In this document: positions 16,122-24,552 of the stretch, piece after piece
How the letters are laid out: every line of letters begins with the position of its first letter
Numbering within the stretch: position 1 is the first letter of the stretch
Source: Actinomycetota bacterium
GTDB taxonomy: Bacteria > Actinomycetota > Actinomycetes > Actinomycetales > Dermatophilaceae
Direction of reading: 5' to 3'
DNA length: 64,000 bases
Assembly (NCBI GenBank): GCA_020160805.1
Contig: JAIUPO010000012.1
Location: forward strand, 54,577-118,576
Translations under genes and position numbers: made by a program
The notes under the pieces: model-generated
Database searches by the model: none
The model's input: the letters and a program-made list of their open reading frames with translations, nothing else
Told to the model about the DNA's origin: nothing

Positions 16122-17536
16122 GACGCGCCCCCCTCGATCCGCACGTCCCCGACGTGCATCCTGATGTCGACCGTGACGTCCGGGGTCCCGGAGCCAAAGG
16201 TCTGGTCGTAGTGCAGCGGGGTCGCCTGGTCCACGGAATCGGCGCGGTAGACATTGCCGGCCGAGATGTTCGCGATGACGCGCACTGTCGCGTCAGCGGG
16301 CAGGAGAATCCGCACCTCGCCCACGCCGATGCGGACTGGGACATGCAGCGGGGCCTTGTCGGTGGAGGTGCGGGCCAGGTCTCCGAGGTCGAGGGTTGCG
16401 CCGCCGACCCCGAGACGGAAGCCGTCGCTGGGTTGGGGCGCGGCGAGCGACCAATACCGGTCACCGACACCCCCCGACCACATCGGATCCGCCGCGACCG
16501 CGCTCGCTCCGGTGCCCAGCGCCAGGAGGAGCGCGAGGAGAGTGCTGAGTCCACCGCGCCGGCCGGTGGCCCCCGCGACGACCAGGATCAGCGCGACGAC
16601 GCCGAGCGCCGCCGCGAAACCGATCGTCACGCCATGTCCGGCCCAGCCCTCGGCATCGGTCAACAGGGCGCCGGTGGTGATGATCGCCAGCGCCAAGCCG
16701 GTCAAGCTCAGCGCGACATATGGGCTGAGGCGACGGCGGCGCAGCCGCGTCGGGCGACGCGGAGTGGTAGGCCGTGGGATCGTGGCCTGCTCGGTGTATG
16801 ACGGGTGGCCAGTCTCGGGGAAGGCGCCAGCCTCGCTCACCGGCAGACCCGACCTCGCGGCGGTGGGCGCGGGCGCCGCCCAGGAGGAGGGCGCAATCGC
16901 CGTCGAGGCGAGCGGTATGGCGGTTGCCGTGGGGCCCGCGGCGGACGGCCAGACGTCATCAAAGGCCGCGGCGTGCTGGAGGTCCGGTGCAAGCATCGGC
17001 GTTGCCGGTGGCGGGGCGAGAAGGGGTTCTGGAGCAACTTCCTGGGCAGTGGTCGGGGGTTGACCCACGGGGGCCGGTCCGGACGACGAATGCCCCCGAC
17101 GCATCAGCGCATAGGCAACCACACCCGCGCCCAGCACGAGCACCAACTGCCCGAAACCCCAACTGCTGGAACCGAAATAGACGCCCGTGAGAATCAGCGC
17201 CCCCAACGCGGTGCCCGCGAGCGCCGCCAACGCGACAATGGGCCCGGGACCCTCGCTCATCCGGCGCAGGATGCTGACGCCATCCGGGGCGGGCATGGTC
17301 AGCCAGAGCACGGCATACGCGGCGACACCGAGCCCCCCGAAAAGCGTCAGGACGATGAACCCGACGCGCACGACGACCGGATCGATCCCAAGGCGCACGG
17401 CGACGCCATCGCAGACGCCGGCGACCCAGGTCTCATCGGTGCGCCGCAGCCCGAGCCGGTCGATGGATGCTTCGAGGTCGGCCAGCACTCGTTGCGTGTC
17501 GCTGGGCCGCGACGACGCGGGTGGCGTGGTGGTCAT
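16118..17536 (-). CDS. PspC domain membrane protein with C-terminal adhesin/toastrack-like domain
   Basis: About 472 residues. A PspC domain lies near residues 25-85 (ETWVAGVCDGVAVRLGIDP, VAAYAVLWLTMPAP), followed by more membrane helices, a 130-residue Pro/Ala-rich linker, two further helices and a C-terminal beta-rich domain (IGVGEVRILLPADATVRV, AGNVYRADS, MHVGDVRIEGG) typical of the DUF2154/toastrack group. It is divergent from a PspC-containing kinase with a 126-base gap. Together they form the actinobacterial envelope-stress arrangement. Confidence 0.85.
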   Translation of the reverse strand: MTTTPPASSRPSDTQRVLADLEASIDRLGLRRTDETWVAGVCDGVAVRLGIDPVVVRVGFIVLTLFGGLGVAAYAVLWLTMPAPDGVSILRRMSEGPGPIVALAALAGTALGALILTGVYFGSSSWGFGQLVLVLGAGVVAYALMRRGHSSSGPAPVGQPPTTAQEVAPEPLLAPPPATPMLAPDLQHAAAFDDVWPSAAGPTATAIPLASTAIAPSSWAAPAPTAARSGLPVSEAGAFPETGHPSYTEQATIPRPTTPRRPTRLRRRRLSPYVALSLTGLALAIITTGALLTDAEGWAGHGVTIGFAAALGVVALILVVAGATGRRGGLSTLLALLLALGTGASAVAADPMWSGGVGDRYWSLAAPQPSDGFRLGVGGATLDLGDLARTSTDKAPLHVPVRIGVGEVRILLPADATVRVIANISAGNVYRADSVDQATPLHYDQTFGSGTPDVTVDIRMHVGDVRIEGGAS

Positions 17537-17662
17537 CACTCCAGACTCTGCCACGCGGCCGCGCGTCGCTATGCGGCCCGACCCTGGGCGATCCCTGAGG
17601 TCGACCCCGAAAGGGGGGCTGATGCGTGCCGGACCGGTGATTGATGGGCAAGACTTGACCGT

Positions 17663-18910
17663 ATGACCGTCCCCTACGCGCCCGCCGCCGGCGTCGCGCC
17701 CGTGCGGCCGCGAATGACTCGGCCCACCGGTGAGCGCTGGGTGGCCGGGGTATGCGGAGGGCTCGCCGAGCATCTCGGGCTGCCGGTTCTGTGGGTGCGG
17801 GCGGGGATGGCGCTGCTGGCGCTGGCCGGGCCGGGATTCGTCGGCTACGTCCTGCTGTGGGCGCTGACGCCGCAGGCGGAGGCGAGCACCACCATTGACC
17901 CGGCGGCGCCGCCCGTGGATGTTCCGGCGCCGGCCGAGGCCGGGGGAGCGTTACGCACGCGGGCGATCGTGATCATCGGGCTGGGCCTGGTCGTGCTCGG
18001 CTTGCTCGCGGGGCTGGCGAAAAGCATCGGGCCGCGTCTCAGCCTGGTCATTCCGGTCGTGGCGATCGGCGCGGTGGCGGTCATTGGCTTGACGAGTGCC
18101 GATGCGGCACAACGCAATCGGTGGCTCGGGCGCCGGTCCGGCTGGCCGGCCATTGCCCGGCTCGGCGTCGGGGCCGTGGCCATCGCGATCGGGACGATCG
18201 TGCTCCTCAGTCGGGGGCAGTCGATCGGTCAGGCCTCAGATATCGCGGTCGCGACCGTGGTCGTGCTCCTCGGTCTCGTCTTGTTGCTGGCGCCGCTCGT
18301 CGTGCGCTTGTGGAGCGATCACGGAGCCGCGCAAAGCGCGAAAGCCCGGGCCGACGAGCGGGCCGATATCGCGGCGCACCTGCACGATTCGGTGCTGCAG
18401 ACCCTGGCGCTGATCCAGCGTCAGGCCACCGATCCGAGCCGCGTGGCGACCCTCGCGCGTGTGCAAGAACGCGAGCTGCGTTCGTATCTCTATGGCGGGG
18501 ATATCGACGCCGAGACCTCGTTGGAGGCGGCGATCGGCGCGGTGGCGGACGAGATCGAGATGGCGCACGGCATACCCATCGATGTCGTGGTCACTGGCGA
18601 AGCCGAGATGGACGAGCGCTCGCACGCGCTGGTGCGCGCGCTGCGCGAGGCGCTGAATAATGCTGTGCGCCATGGGGAACCGCCGGTCGCGGTCTATGTC
18701 GAGGCGGCACCCACGGGCATTGAAGCTTTTATCCGCGACCATGGCCCGGGCCTGGACCCCGAGCACATTCCCGAGGACCGGCTCGGTGTGCGCGAGTCGA
18801 TCATCGGCCGTATGACGCGCGCGGGCGGCAGCGCGACGGTGCGCCGACTCGATCCCGGCACCGAATGGACCTTAACCCTGCCGATCCCGACCCCCGGAGG
18901 CAAAGCATGA
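17663..18910 (+). CDS. PspC-domain sensor histidine kinase
   Basis: 415 residues. An N-terminal PspC domain (GERWVAGVCGGLAEHLGLPV), about five further helices, then a HisKA_3-type H-box ERADIAAHLHDSVLQTLALI (His near residue 240) and a HATPase domain with N-box REALNNAVRHG and G-boxes DHGPGLD and RESIIGRM. It probably senses membrane stress through the PspC segment and phosphorylates the response regulator encoded next, with which it shares an ATGA overlap. Confidence 0.9.
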   Translation: MTVPYAPAAGVAPVRPRMTRPTGERWVAGVCGGLAEHLGLPVLWVRAGMALLALAGPGFVGYVLLWALTPQAEASTTIDPAAPPVDVPAPAEAGGALRTRAIVIIGLGLVVLGLLAGLAKSIGPRLSLVIPVVAIGAVAVIGLTSADAAQRNRWLGRRSGWPAIARLGVGAVAIAIGTIVLLSRGQSIGQASDIAVATVVVLLGLVLLLAPLVVRLWSDHGAAQSAKARADERADIAAHLHDSVLQTLALIQRQATDPSRVATLARVQERELRSYLYGGDIDAETSLEAAIGAVADEIEMAHGIPIDVVVTGEAEMDERSHALVRALREALNNAVRHGEPPVAVYVEAAPTGIEAFIRDHGPGLDPEHIPEDRLGVRESIIGRMTRAGGSATVRRLDPGTEWTLTLPIPTPGGKA

Positions 18911-19599
18911 CCACCCCCACACCGGCGCCCGTGCGCGTCGTCATCGTCGATGACCACAAGATGTTTCGGACGGGGGTCAAGGCCGAACTGACCGAGGTCG
19001 CCCCCGGTCGCCTGGATATCGTCGGCGAGGCCCCCAATGTCGATGACGCGATCAAGATCGTGCGCGCGACCCAGCCGGATGTCGTGCTGCTCGATGTGCA
19101 CCTGCCCGGTGGCAACGGACGGGGCGGTGTCGACGTCCTGCAGGGCTGTGTTGCGCAGGAATCGCTTGCGGGACAACCGATTCGGTTCCTCGCGCTCTCA
19201 GTCTCGGATGCCGCCGATGATGTCATCGCGGTGATCCGTGCGGGCGCGCGCGGCTATGTCACGAAGTCGATCACCGGCACGGATCTGGCGACGGCGATCC
19301 GGCGCGTGGCCGATGGGGACGCAGTCTTTTCGCCGCGGCTCGCGGGCTTCGTGCTCGATGCCTTCGGCGCCTCCGCGGGGGAGATCGCCGAGGTGGACGA
19401 GGAACTCGACCGCCTCTCGCAGCGTGAACGAGAAGTTATGCGGCTGATCGCCCGCGGCTATCAGTACAAGGAAGTCGCCAAGGAGCTCTTCATCTCGATC
19501 AAGACGGTCGAGACCCATGTCTCCTCGGTGCTGCGGAAATTGCAGCTGTCCTCGCGCCACGAACTGACCACCTGGGCGATGGGTCGCAAGCTCGTCTGA
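18907..19599 (+). CDS. LuxR/NarL family response regulator
   Basis: 230 residues. The receiver domain has acidic pair IVDDHKMF, phosphoacceptor in VVLLDVHLPGG (Asp near 63) and Lys in GYVTKSI. The C-terminal LuxR helix-turn-helix reads LSQREREVMRLIARGYQYKE, then VAKELFISIKTVETHVSSVL. It is the cognate regulator of the upstream PspC kinase. It probably controls the divergent PspC operon at 15888-17536, as the gap between kinase and PspC genes is the shared control region. Confidence 0.93.
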   Translation: MTTPTPAPVRVVIVDDHKMFRTGVKAELTEVAPGRLDIVGEAPNVDDAIKIVRATQPDVVLLDVHLPGGNGRGGVDVLQGCVAQESLAGQPIRFLALSVSDAADDVIAVIRAGARGYVTKSITGTDLATAIRRVADGDAVFSPRLAGFVLDAFGASAGEIAEVDEELDRLSQREREVMRLIARGYQYKEVAKELFISIKTVETHVSSVLRKLQLSSRHELTTWAMGRKLV

Positions 19600-19624
19600 G
19601 GGCTCGTTCATTAGGGTGGTTCGT

Positions 19625-20830
19625 GTGCTGCCGAGCTATCACATCCGCCCGTCTCATGGGTGGCTCAACGACCCCAATGGCGTGACCTACCGCGACGGGC
19701 GTTGGCATGTCTTCTTCCAGCACAACCCCGAGGCGCCCGTCCACAACCGGATTCAGTGGGGGCACGTCAGCAGCGAGGACCTGGGGACGTGGACCGAACA
19801 CCCGGTTGCGTTTGGGCCGTCGGATGCTGGGCCTGATGAGTTCGGTTGCTGGTCAGGGGTTTTCGCTTCCGGTCTCGACCGGCCGGCCGTGGTCTATTCC
19901 GGCGTTGCCGACTCCTCCGGACAAAGCACCGTATGCCTGCGCTGGGGCTCCTCGGATCTGCTCACCTGGTCGGAACCGATCGTGGTGGCGCAGACGCCGA
20001 CCGATGCTGGCGTCGCGATTATGCGCGACCCCTTCCTCTTCCTCTGGGAGGGCCGGCGGTGGGCCTTGCTCGGGGCTGGCCTGAGCGATGGGCGCGCTGC
20101 CGCATTGGTGTTTTCGTGTGACGACTTCATGGCATGGCAGTTCGAGGGACTGCTGGCGACATCGACCGATCCCGTCCTGGAATCGCTGCCGCCGGCGCAG
20201 ATCTGGGAGTGCCCGCAGGTTGTGGAGATTGATGGCGCCGTGGTGTTGGTGCTGTCCTGCTGGTTTGAGGAGCAATTGCGCGAGGTCGTGTGGGTGCGCG
20301 GAGCATTGGTCGACGGTGGCGAGCATCCGAGCTTCGTGGGGGAGCAGTGGGGTTTGCTGGATGAGGGTCCCAGTTTTTATGCGCCACAGGCGGTTTCGAC
20401 CGATGACGGACCACTGCTCTTTGGCTGGATCAAAGCGCATGAGCGCCACGATCAATCCGTTCCGGTGGCCGGCTGCCTCACGCTGCCGCGGCGGCTGAGC
20501 CTGCATGAGGGGGAGGTGCGCAGCGCGGTCGACGCCGGCGCCCAGGCGGTCCTCACGCGCGGTCGGGAGCCGCAGCAGGTGGTGAGCGGGCGTCATACCC
20601 TCCCCTCGGCGGGGGTGGTCACCGGCGCAACGGGGATGCTGCACGTGCCCGGTCCGCACCCGCACGCCCTCCCGCTTGACGATGCCACGCTATGGGTGGA
20701 TGCCGATGTGGCAGAGGTCTATTCGCCAGTGGGGCCGCCGGTGACCTTGCGTGGCGGCAGTCCGTGGGAGCTGACCCTCGACGCTCCCGCGATGCTCGTG
20801 GACATGGCATCGATCACGCCACCCGCATAG
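19625..20830 (+). CDS. Glycoside hydrolase family 32 (beta-fructosidase)
   Basis: About 401 residues. The nucleophile motif is WLNDPNG, the stabilising Asp is in IMRDPF, and the acid/base Glu is in IWECPQV. No signal peptide, so it acts inside the cell on sucrose, sucrose-6-phosphate or fructo-oligosaccharides. It is a little short: the C-terminal beta-sandwich is present but reduced. The GTG at 19625 is chosen because TAGGGTGG lies just upstream; GTG at 19616 is possible. It is a single gene with no sugar transporter next to it. Confidence 0.88.
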   Translation: MLPSYHIRPSHGWLNDPNGVTYRDGRWHVFFQHNPEAPVHNRIQWGHVSSEDLGTWTEHPVAFGPSDAGPDEFGCWSGVFASGLDRPAVVYSGVADSSGQSTVCLRWGSSDLLTWSEPIVVAQTPTDAGVAIMRDPFLFLWEGRRWALLGAGLSDGRAAALVFSCDDFMAWQFEGLLATSTDPVLESLPPAQIWECPQVVEIDGAVVLVLSCWFEEQLREVVWVRGALVDGGEHPSFVGEQWGLLDEGPSFYAPQAVSTDDGPLLFGWIKAHERHDQSVPVAGCLTLPRRLSLHEGEVRSAVDAGAQAVLTRGREPQQVVSGRHTLPSAGVVTGATGMLHVPGPHPHALPLDDATLWVDADVAEVYSPVGPPVTLRGGSPWELTLDAPAMLVDMASITPPA

Positions 20831-20871
20831 CCTGCGCGGTCCGGTCAGGCTGCTGACCTAGGGTGCTGGGC

Positions 20872-21249
20872 ATGGAGATCCTGACCAATGTCCTCGTGCT
20901 CGTCCACCTCATCGGGATGGCGTGCATCGTCGGTGGCTGGATCAGCCTGCGCGCCCGCCGGGTCGAGTCCGGGATGGGTCTGTCGGTCGTTGTGTGGGGC
21001 GCGCGTTTCCAGGTGCTCACCGGGCTCGCGCTCGTAGGAATCAAAGAGTCGCAAGGCGATTCGCTCAACCATGCGAAGATCGGCGTCAAGCTCGCCGTCG
21101 CGCTAGCCTGCGCCGCCACGGCCGAGATGGCCGCAGCCAAGGCCCGCAAGGGATCGGGCGACACCAACCTGATCGACTACGCCGGCGTTCTCGGCATCCT
21201 CAACACCGCCGTCGCCGCCCTCTGGGAGACCTCCTCCGCCGAGGCCTGA
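20872..21249 (+). CDS. Small integral membrane protein, unknown function
   Basis: 125 residues with four predicted helices; visible segments are LVLVHLIGMACIVGGW, FQVLTGLALVGI, KLAVALACAATAEMAAA and VLGILNTAVAALW. The pattern of His in helix 1 and a conserved Lys-Glu-Ser loop (IKESQG) recalls small haem or copper-type membrane proteins of actinobacteria, but no motif is diagnostic. ATG 20872 follows TAGGGTG, which favours it over the GTG at 20863. Confidence 0.7.
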   Translation: MEILTNVLVLVHLIGMACIVGGWISLRARRVESGMGLSVVVWGARFQVLTGLALVGIKESQGDSLNHAKIGVKLAVALACAATAEMAAAKARKGSGDTNLIDYAGVLGILNTAVAALWETSSAEA

Positions 21250-21291
21250 CCCCTCCGCCCGACCGTCTCCCGGGACCGGATTGCACGATTC

Positions 21292-21366
21292 TCTCCGGAT
21301 GCCGGAAGTCTGCGCTTGCCGCTGCTTTAGAGCAGGGGTTATGCGCAGACTTCCGGCATCCGGAGA
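21292..21366. repeat. Long palindrome, family E copy 1 (24-bp perfect stem)
   Basis: The arms at 21292-21315 and 21343-21366 are perfect complements (core TCTCCGGATGCCGGAAGTC). The 27-base loop holds a small inner hairpin (CTGCT-TTAG-AGCAG). It lies between convergent genes and is followed by AAAAA on the plus strand, so it may terminate both. A diverged half-copy lies at 26952-26982. Confidence 0.9.
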
Positions 21367-21393
21367 AAAATGAGTGACGTCGCCGACGATCGA

Positions 21394-22371
21394 TCAGGGG
21401 ATCAGGAGCAGCTTGCCGGTGGTGCGGCGGGCTTCGAGGGCGTCGTATGCCGTGGCGGCCTCCGTCAGCGGCCAGCGACCTCCGATCTCCAACTCCACGG
21501 ACCCGTCGGCCAGCGCCGCGAGGATTTCGCCGGCGCGCCACAGCAATTCGTCCCGGCTCTGCAGGTAGGCCGCCAAGCTCGGGCGAGTCAGGAAGGCCGA
21601 GCCGGCCGCGTTGAGGCGCTGGATGTCGAAGGGGGGCACCTGGCCCGACGCGCCGCCGAAGAGGGCGAGCATGCCCCTCGGCCGTAGCGACGCGAGCGAG
21701 GCGTCGAAGGTGTCCTTGCCCACCCCGTCATACGCGACGTGCACGCCCGCCCCGCCGGTCGCGCGGCGCACCGCCCCGGCCAGGTCCGGCTCGGTGCGGT
21801 AATTGATGAGCGTCTCGGCGCCCAGGCGCCGGGCGATCTCTAGCTTCTCCGGGCTGCCGGCTGTCGCGATGACATGCCCACCCTTGGTGGTGATGAGTTG
21901 CACGAGCAACTGCCCGACGCCGCCCGCCGCTGCATGCACCAGCGCGATATCGCCGGGCTGCACGGCATAGGTCGAGTTCACGAGATAGTGCGCGGTCATG
22001 CCCTGCAACATCGCGGCCGCCGCGACCGACAGATCAAGCCCATCGGGCACCGGAACGAGCTGCGCCGCAGCAATATTCGCCAGACCAGCCGCGCTGCCGG
22101 GTTGCATCGCCCACGCGACGCGGTCACCCACGGCGACCTCAGCCCCCTCGCCGACGGCCACCACCACGCCAGCCCCCTCCAGCCCGAGCGTGAAGGGCAC
22201 GGGCATGGGATAGACGCCTTGGCGCTGATAGACATCGATGAAGTTGACCCCGGCCGCCGCGACCTCGACCTGGGCCTGCCCGGGGCCCGGCGCCGGCACG
22301 TCGATCGTGGTCGCGGTCAGAACATCGCTCGCCCCGTGGCGGGGCACGGTCAGGGCCGTCGTCTGTGGCAT
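21394..22371 (-). CDS. NADPH:quinone oxidoreductase family (zinc-free MDR)
   Basis: 325 residues. The N-terminal GroES-like domain (VNFIDVYQRQGVYPMPVPF, LGLEGAGVVVAVGEG) lacks zinc-ligand cysteines. The Rossmann motif is AAAGGVGQLLVQL and the quinone reductase signature is AHYLVNSTYAVQPGD. The family reduces quinones or enones with NADPH in the cytoplasm. The GNAT gene lies nine bases upstream on the same strand, suggesting a two-gene unit. Confidence 0.9.
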   Translation of the reverse strand: MPQTTALTVPRHGASDVLTATTIDVPAPGPGQAQVEVAAAGVNFIDVYQRQGVYPMPVPFTLGLEGAGVVVAVGEGAEVAVGDRVAWAMQPGSAAGLANIAAAQLVPVPDGLDLSVAAAAMLQGMTAHYLVNSTYAVQPGDIALVHAAAGGVGQLLVQLITTKGGHVIATAGSPEKLEIARRLGAETLINYRTEPDLAGAVRRATGGAGVHVAYDGVGKDTFDASLASLRPRGMLALFGGASGQVPPFDIQRLNAAGSAFLTRPSLAAYLQSRDELLWRAGEILAALADGSVELEIGGRWPLTEAATAYDALEARRTTGKLLLIP

Positions 22372-22380
22372 TCCTCGACT

Positions 22381-22884
22381 CTAATCACCGCGCGGTCGCT
22401 GGTGGCCGACGCGCGTGAGGGCGTCGCCATCGAGCCGATATCCCAACCAGTCATCCTGCGGGGTGGCGCCGAGGGCGTCATAGAAGTCGATGGCCGGGGT
22501 GTTCCAGCGCAGCACCGACCACTCCAGGCGGCGGTAGTCCCGCTCCAGACAGGTCGCCGCGAGCCGCCGCAGCAGCGCCCCACCGAGGCCGGACCCGCGG
22601 GCGGCGGGATCGACATACAGATCCTCCAGGTGGATGCCGGGGCGGCCCTCCCAGGTCGAAAAGGTGAGGAACCACAACGCCATCCCCGCTGGCGCACCGT
22701 CGATCTCGCCGATCAGGGCGTATGCCGTGGGCGCCCCCTCCGCGGGGAAGAGAGCCGCGCGGAAGTCGGCCTCGGTCGCGCGAGCCGAGTCCGGTTCCTT
22801 CTCGAAGAGCGCCAAGTCCCGGACGAATTGCACGATCCGGGCCACATCCCCGGGCTCCGCGTCGCGGACGGTCACCTCTGTCAT
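22381..22884 (-). CDS. GNAT family N-acetyltransferase
   Basis: 167 residues. The GNAT core has EDLYVDPAARGSGLGGALLR (acetyl-CoA pyrophosphate loop R-G-x-G-L-G) and the C-terminal WNTPAIDFYDALGA. It is closest in pattern to the diamine/spermidine acetyltransferase-like branch (GDVARIVQFVRDLALFEKEP, and DDWLGYRLDGDALTRV). The start is the ATG at 22884. Confidence 0.9.
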   Translation of the reverse strand: MTEVTVRDAEPGDVARIVQFVRDLALFEKEPDSARATEADFRAALFPAEGAPTAYALIGEIDGAPAGMALWFLTFSTWEGRPGIHLEDLYVDPAARGSGLGGALLRRLAATCLERDYRRLEWSVLRWNTPAIDFYDALGATPQDDWLGYRLDGDALTRVGHQRPRGD

Positions 22885-22947
22885 ATGTCAACCGTATGCA
22901 GGGTGGCGACCGCGCCGCTGCGCCGGCAAAATTCTGACCCGCAGCGC

Positions 22948-23003
22948 TTGACTTTGCCCCGCAAAGTCGGGCAAGGTTTGTGACACAAAGTTTGTGACAC
23001 AAA
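22948..23003 (+). promoter_or_regulatory. Promoter with three palindromic operator candidates
   Basis: A TTGACT box (22948-22953) lies inside the dyad GACTTTGC-CCC-GCAAAGTC (22950-22968). It is followed by two tandem perfect palindromes TTTGTGACACAAA at 22977-22989 and 22991-23003, spaced 14 bases. The operon ends with a gene for a small winged-helix protein (24225-24500), the obvious candidate to bind here. That link is inference; the palindromes are seen directly. Confidence 0.75.
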
Positions 23004-23035
23004 GTCGCAGGCGCAGATCTCGCGGGAGGCACTCC

Positions 23036-23608
23036 ATGAGCACGACCTTCGCTACCGAAACCCCCATGACCGCCGCTTCATCGGCCGGTTCCGTCCGGAA
23101 GGACACGGCGATCTGCGGCGCGATCTTCGCCGGCGCATCGATGATGTGGTTCGGGTGGGGCCAGCAGGGTGGCGAAATCGGGGGCCTGCTCGTGGCCGGT
23201 TCGCTGGTCGCGATCACCGTCACGGTGCTCGCCGCGCTGAATATCCGCCGCACTCCGGGCCGGCCGACCCTGTCGGTCGATCCGCGCGCCCGCGGGATCT
23301 ACTGGGGGGCCGTCCTGGCCGAAGTCATCGCCATCGTGGGCAGCGCCGCGCTGCTGAACCGCGCCGGCCACCCCGCATACCTCTCCAGCGTCACGCTGGC
23401 GATCGTCGGTCTGCACTTCCTGCCCATGATGCGCGCCTTCCGGATCCGGCTTCTGGGGGCGGTCGCGATGGCGTGCGTGCTGATCGGTGGCGCCGCCGCC
23501 GGCGGCGGACTCCTCGGCTGGTGGCCCGCACCGACCGCGGCCGGCCTCGGCGGCGGCCTGGCGCTGTTGGTGGCCGGGGTTGGCTGCATCCTCGGCAGCC
23601 GTCGGTGA
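23036..23608 (+). CDS. Multi-helix membrane protein of a regulated operon
   Basis: 190 residues, about six hydrophobic segments (AICGAIFAGASMMWFGWG, GLLVAGSLVAITVTVLAAL, YWGAVLAEVIAIVGSAALL and others). The ATG at 23036 follows a good ribosome site (GGGAGG). The next gene starts with GTGA overlapping the stop. I do not recognise a named family. Its promoter carries the TTTGTGACACAAA operators. Confidence 0.75.
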   Translation: MSTTFATETPMTAASSAGSVRKDTAICGAIFAGASMMWFGWGQQGGEIGGLLVAGSLVAITVTVLAALNIRRTPGRPTLSVDPRARGIYWGAVLAEVIAIVGSAALLNRAGHPAYLSSVTLAIVGLHFLPMMRAFRIRLLGAVAMACVLIGGAAAGGGLLGWWPAPTAAGLGGGLALLVAGVGCILGSRR

Positions 23609-24228
23609 GCGAGGACTTCGATCCGGCCGAGGCGCTCGCACTCCTGCAGGTCCAGGAGGACCGAGTGCGGGTGGCCTTTGACACCCGCCTGCACGAACAG
23701 CTGGGCGCCTGGGGTGTCGCGCTGCTGGTCGGCTTGGGCGGCATCTGGCTGCAGGTTCGCGGCCAGGAGCCGTACGTCGGCCCCGGCGCTGCCTCCGGCA
23801 TCCTGTTCAGCGTCCTGCTGGCCGCGGCTGCCGCGGTCACGGCTTGGCGCACCCAGCAGGCCACGGCGGGGATCGCTGGCGCGAGCTCGTGGCAGGGCGG
23901 GCTGTATGGCGCGGGCTGGGCGCTCGGGTTCGTCGGCTACTTCGCGATCCTCGGCGCCATCGCCCGCGCCGACGCGCCGCCACCGGCGATTGGCGTCTTC
24001 GCCACCTGCGGGCCGCTGCTCATCACCGGGCTGATGTATCTCTTCGGGGCGGCACTGTGGGGGGTGCGTCCGATGGCAGCGCTCGGCGCGTGGTTGGTGC
24101 TCGTCGCCTCGGGAGCGGGCTTTGCCGGGCCGGTCGGGGCCCTGCTCGTCGGCGCCGTGCTCGGTGGTGGCGGCTTGCTGGTGGCGGCCAGCTGGCTGCT
24201 GATGGCGCGGCGCCGGGCCACGACATGA
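23605..24228 (+). CDS. Membrane protein, second gene of regulated operon
   Basis: 207 residues. A 30-residue cytoplasmic N-terminus with a helical EALALLQVQEDRVR segment precedes about five helices. The GTG start overlaps the previous stop, and its own stop overlaps the ATG of the winged-helix gene. Three-gene units of membrane protein plus small wHTH regulator are common in actinobacteria, with roles such as drug or membrane stress response, but nothing here shows the substrate. Confidence 0.75.
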   Translation: MSEDFDPAEALALLQVQEDRVRVAFDTRLHEQLGAWGVALLVGLGGIWLQVRGQEPYVGPGAASGILFSVLLAAAAAVTAWRTQQATAGIAGASSWQGGLYGAGWALGFVGYFAILGAIARADAPPPAIGVFATCGPLLITGLMYLFGAALWGVRPMAALGAWLVLVASGAGFAGPVGALLVGAVLGGGGLLVAASWLLMARRRATT

Positions 24229-24500
24229 CCGAGCTCGATCCCGTCATCCACGTGCCGGTCCGGCTGCGGATCATGGTGGCGCTCGCCGCCCTCGGCCCCG
24301 CCGACAGCCTGTCCTTCCCTCGGCTGCAAGAGGTGCTCGATCTCACCCCGGGCAATCTGATCACCCACCTGCGCAAGCTGGAGGAGGCCGGGTATGTCGT
24401 GACCCAGAAGTCCGGACGGGTCACCACCGCGGCCCTGACCGACCAGGGGCGGGCGGCCTTCGCGGCCTACCGCGCGACGCTCGCGAGCCTGCTGGGGTGA
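24225..24500 (+). CDS. Small winged-helix transcriptional regulator
   Basis: 91 residues, a single winged helix of the HTH_27/MarR-like kind: VRLRIMVALAALGPADSLSF, LQEVLDLTPGNLITHLRKLE as recognition helix region, then the wing (KSGRVTTAALTDQGRAAFAA). These short proteins bind palindromes as dimers, and the tandem TTTGTGACACAAA sites upstream of the operon are the likely target (autoregulation). The ATG overlaps the previous stop. Confidence 0.88.
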   Translation: MTELDPVIHVPVRLRIMVALAALGPADSLSFPRLQEVLDLTPGNLITHLRKLEEAGYVVTQKSGRVTTAALTDQGRAAFAAYRATLASLLG

Positions 24501-24552
24501 CAGCCGGGCAGATTGTGCATGATCCCCGGCCACAGGTCGCGCAGTGAGCACA

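Noticed and set aside
21292..21366. Small RNA gene from the long hairpin
   Set aside because: No promoter is visible and the element has a diverged half-copy elsewhere and the same placement as other palindromes; a repeat or terminator is the simpler reading.
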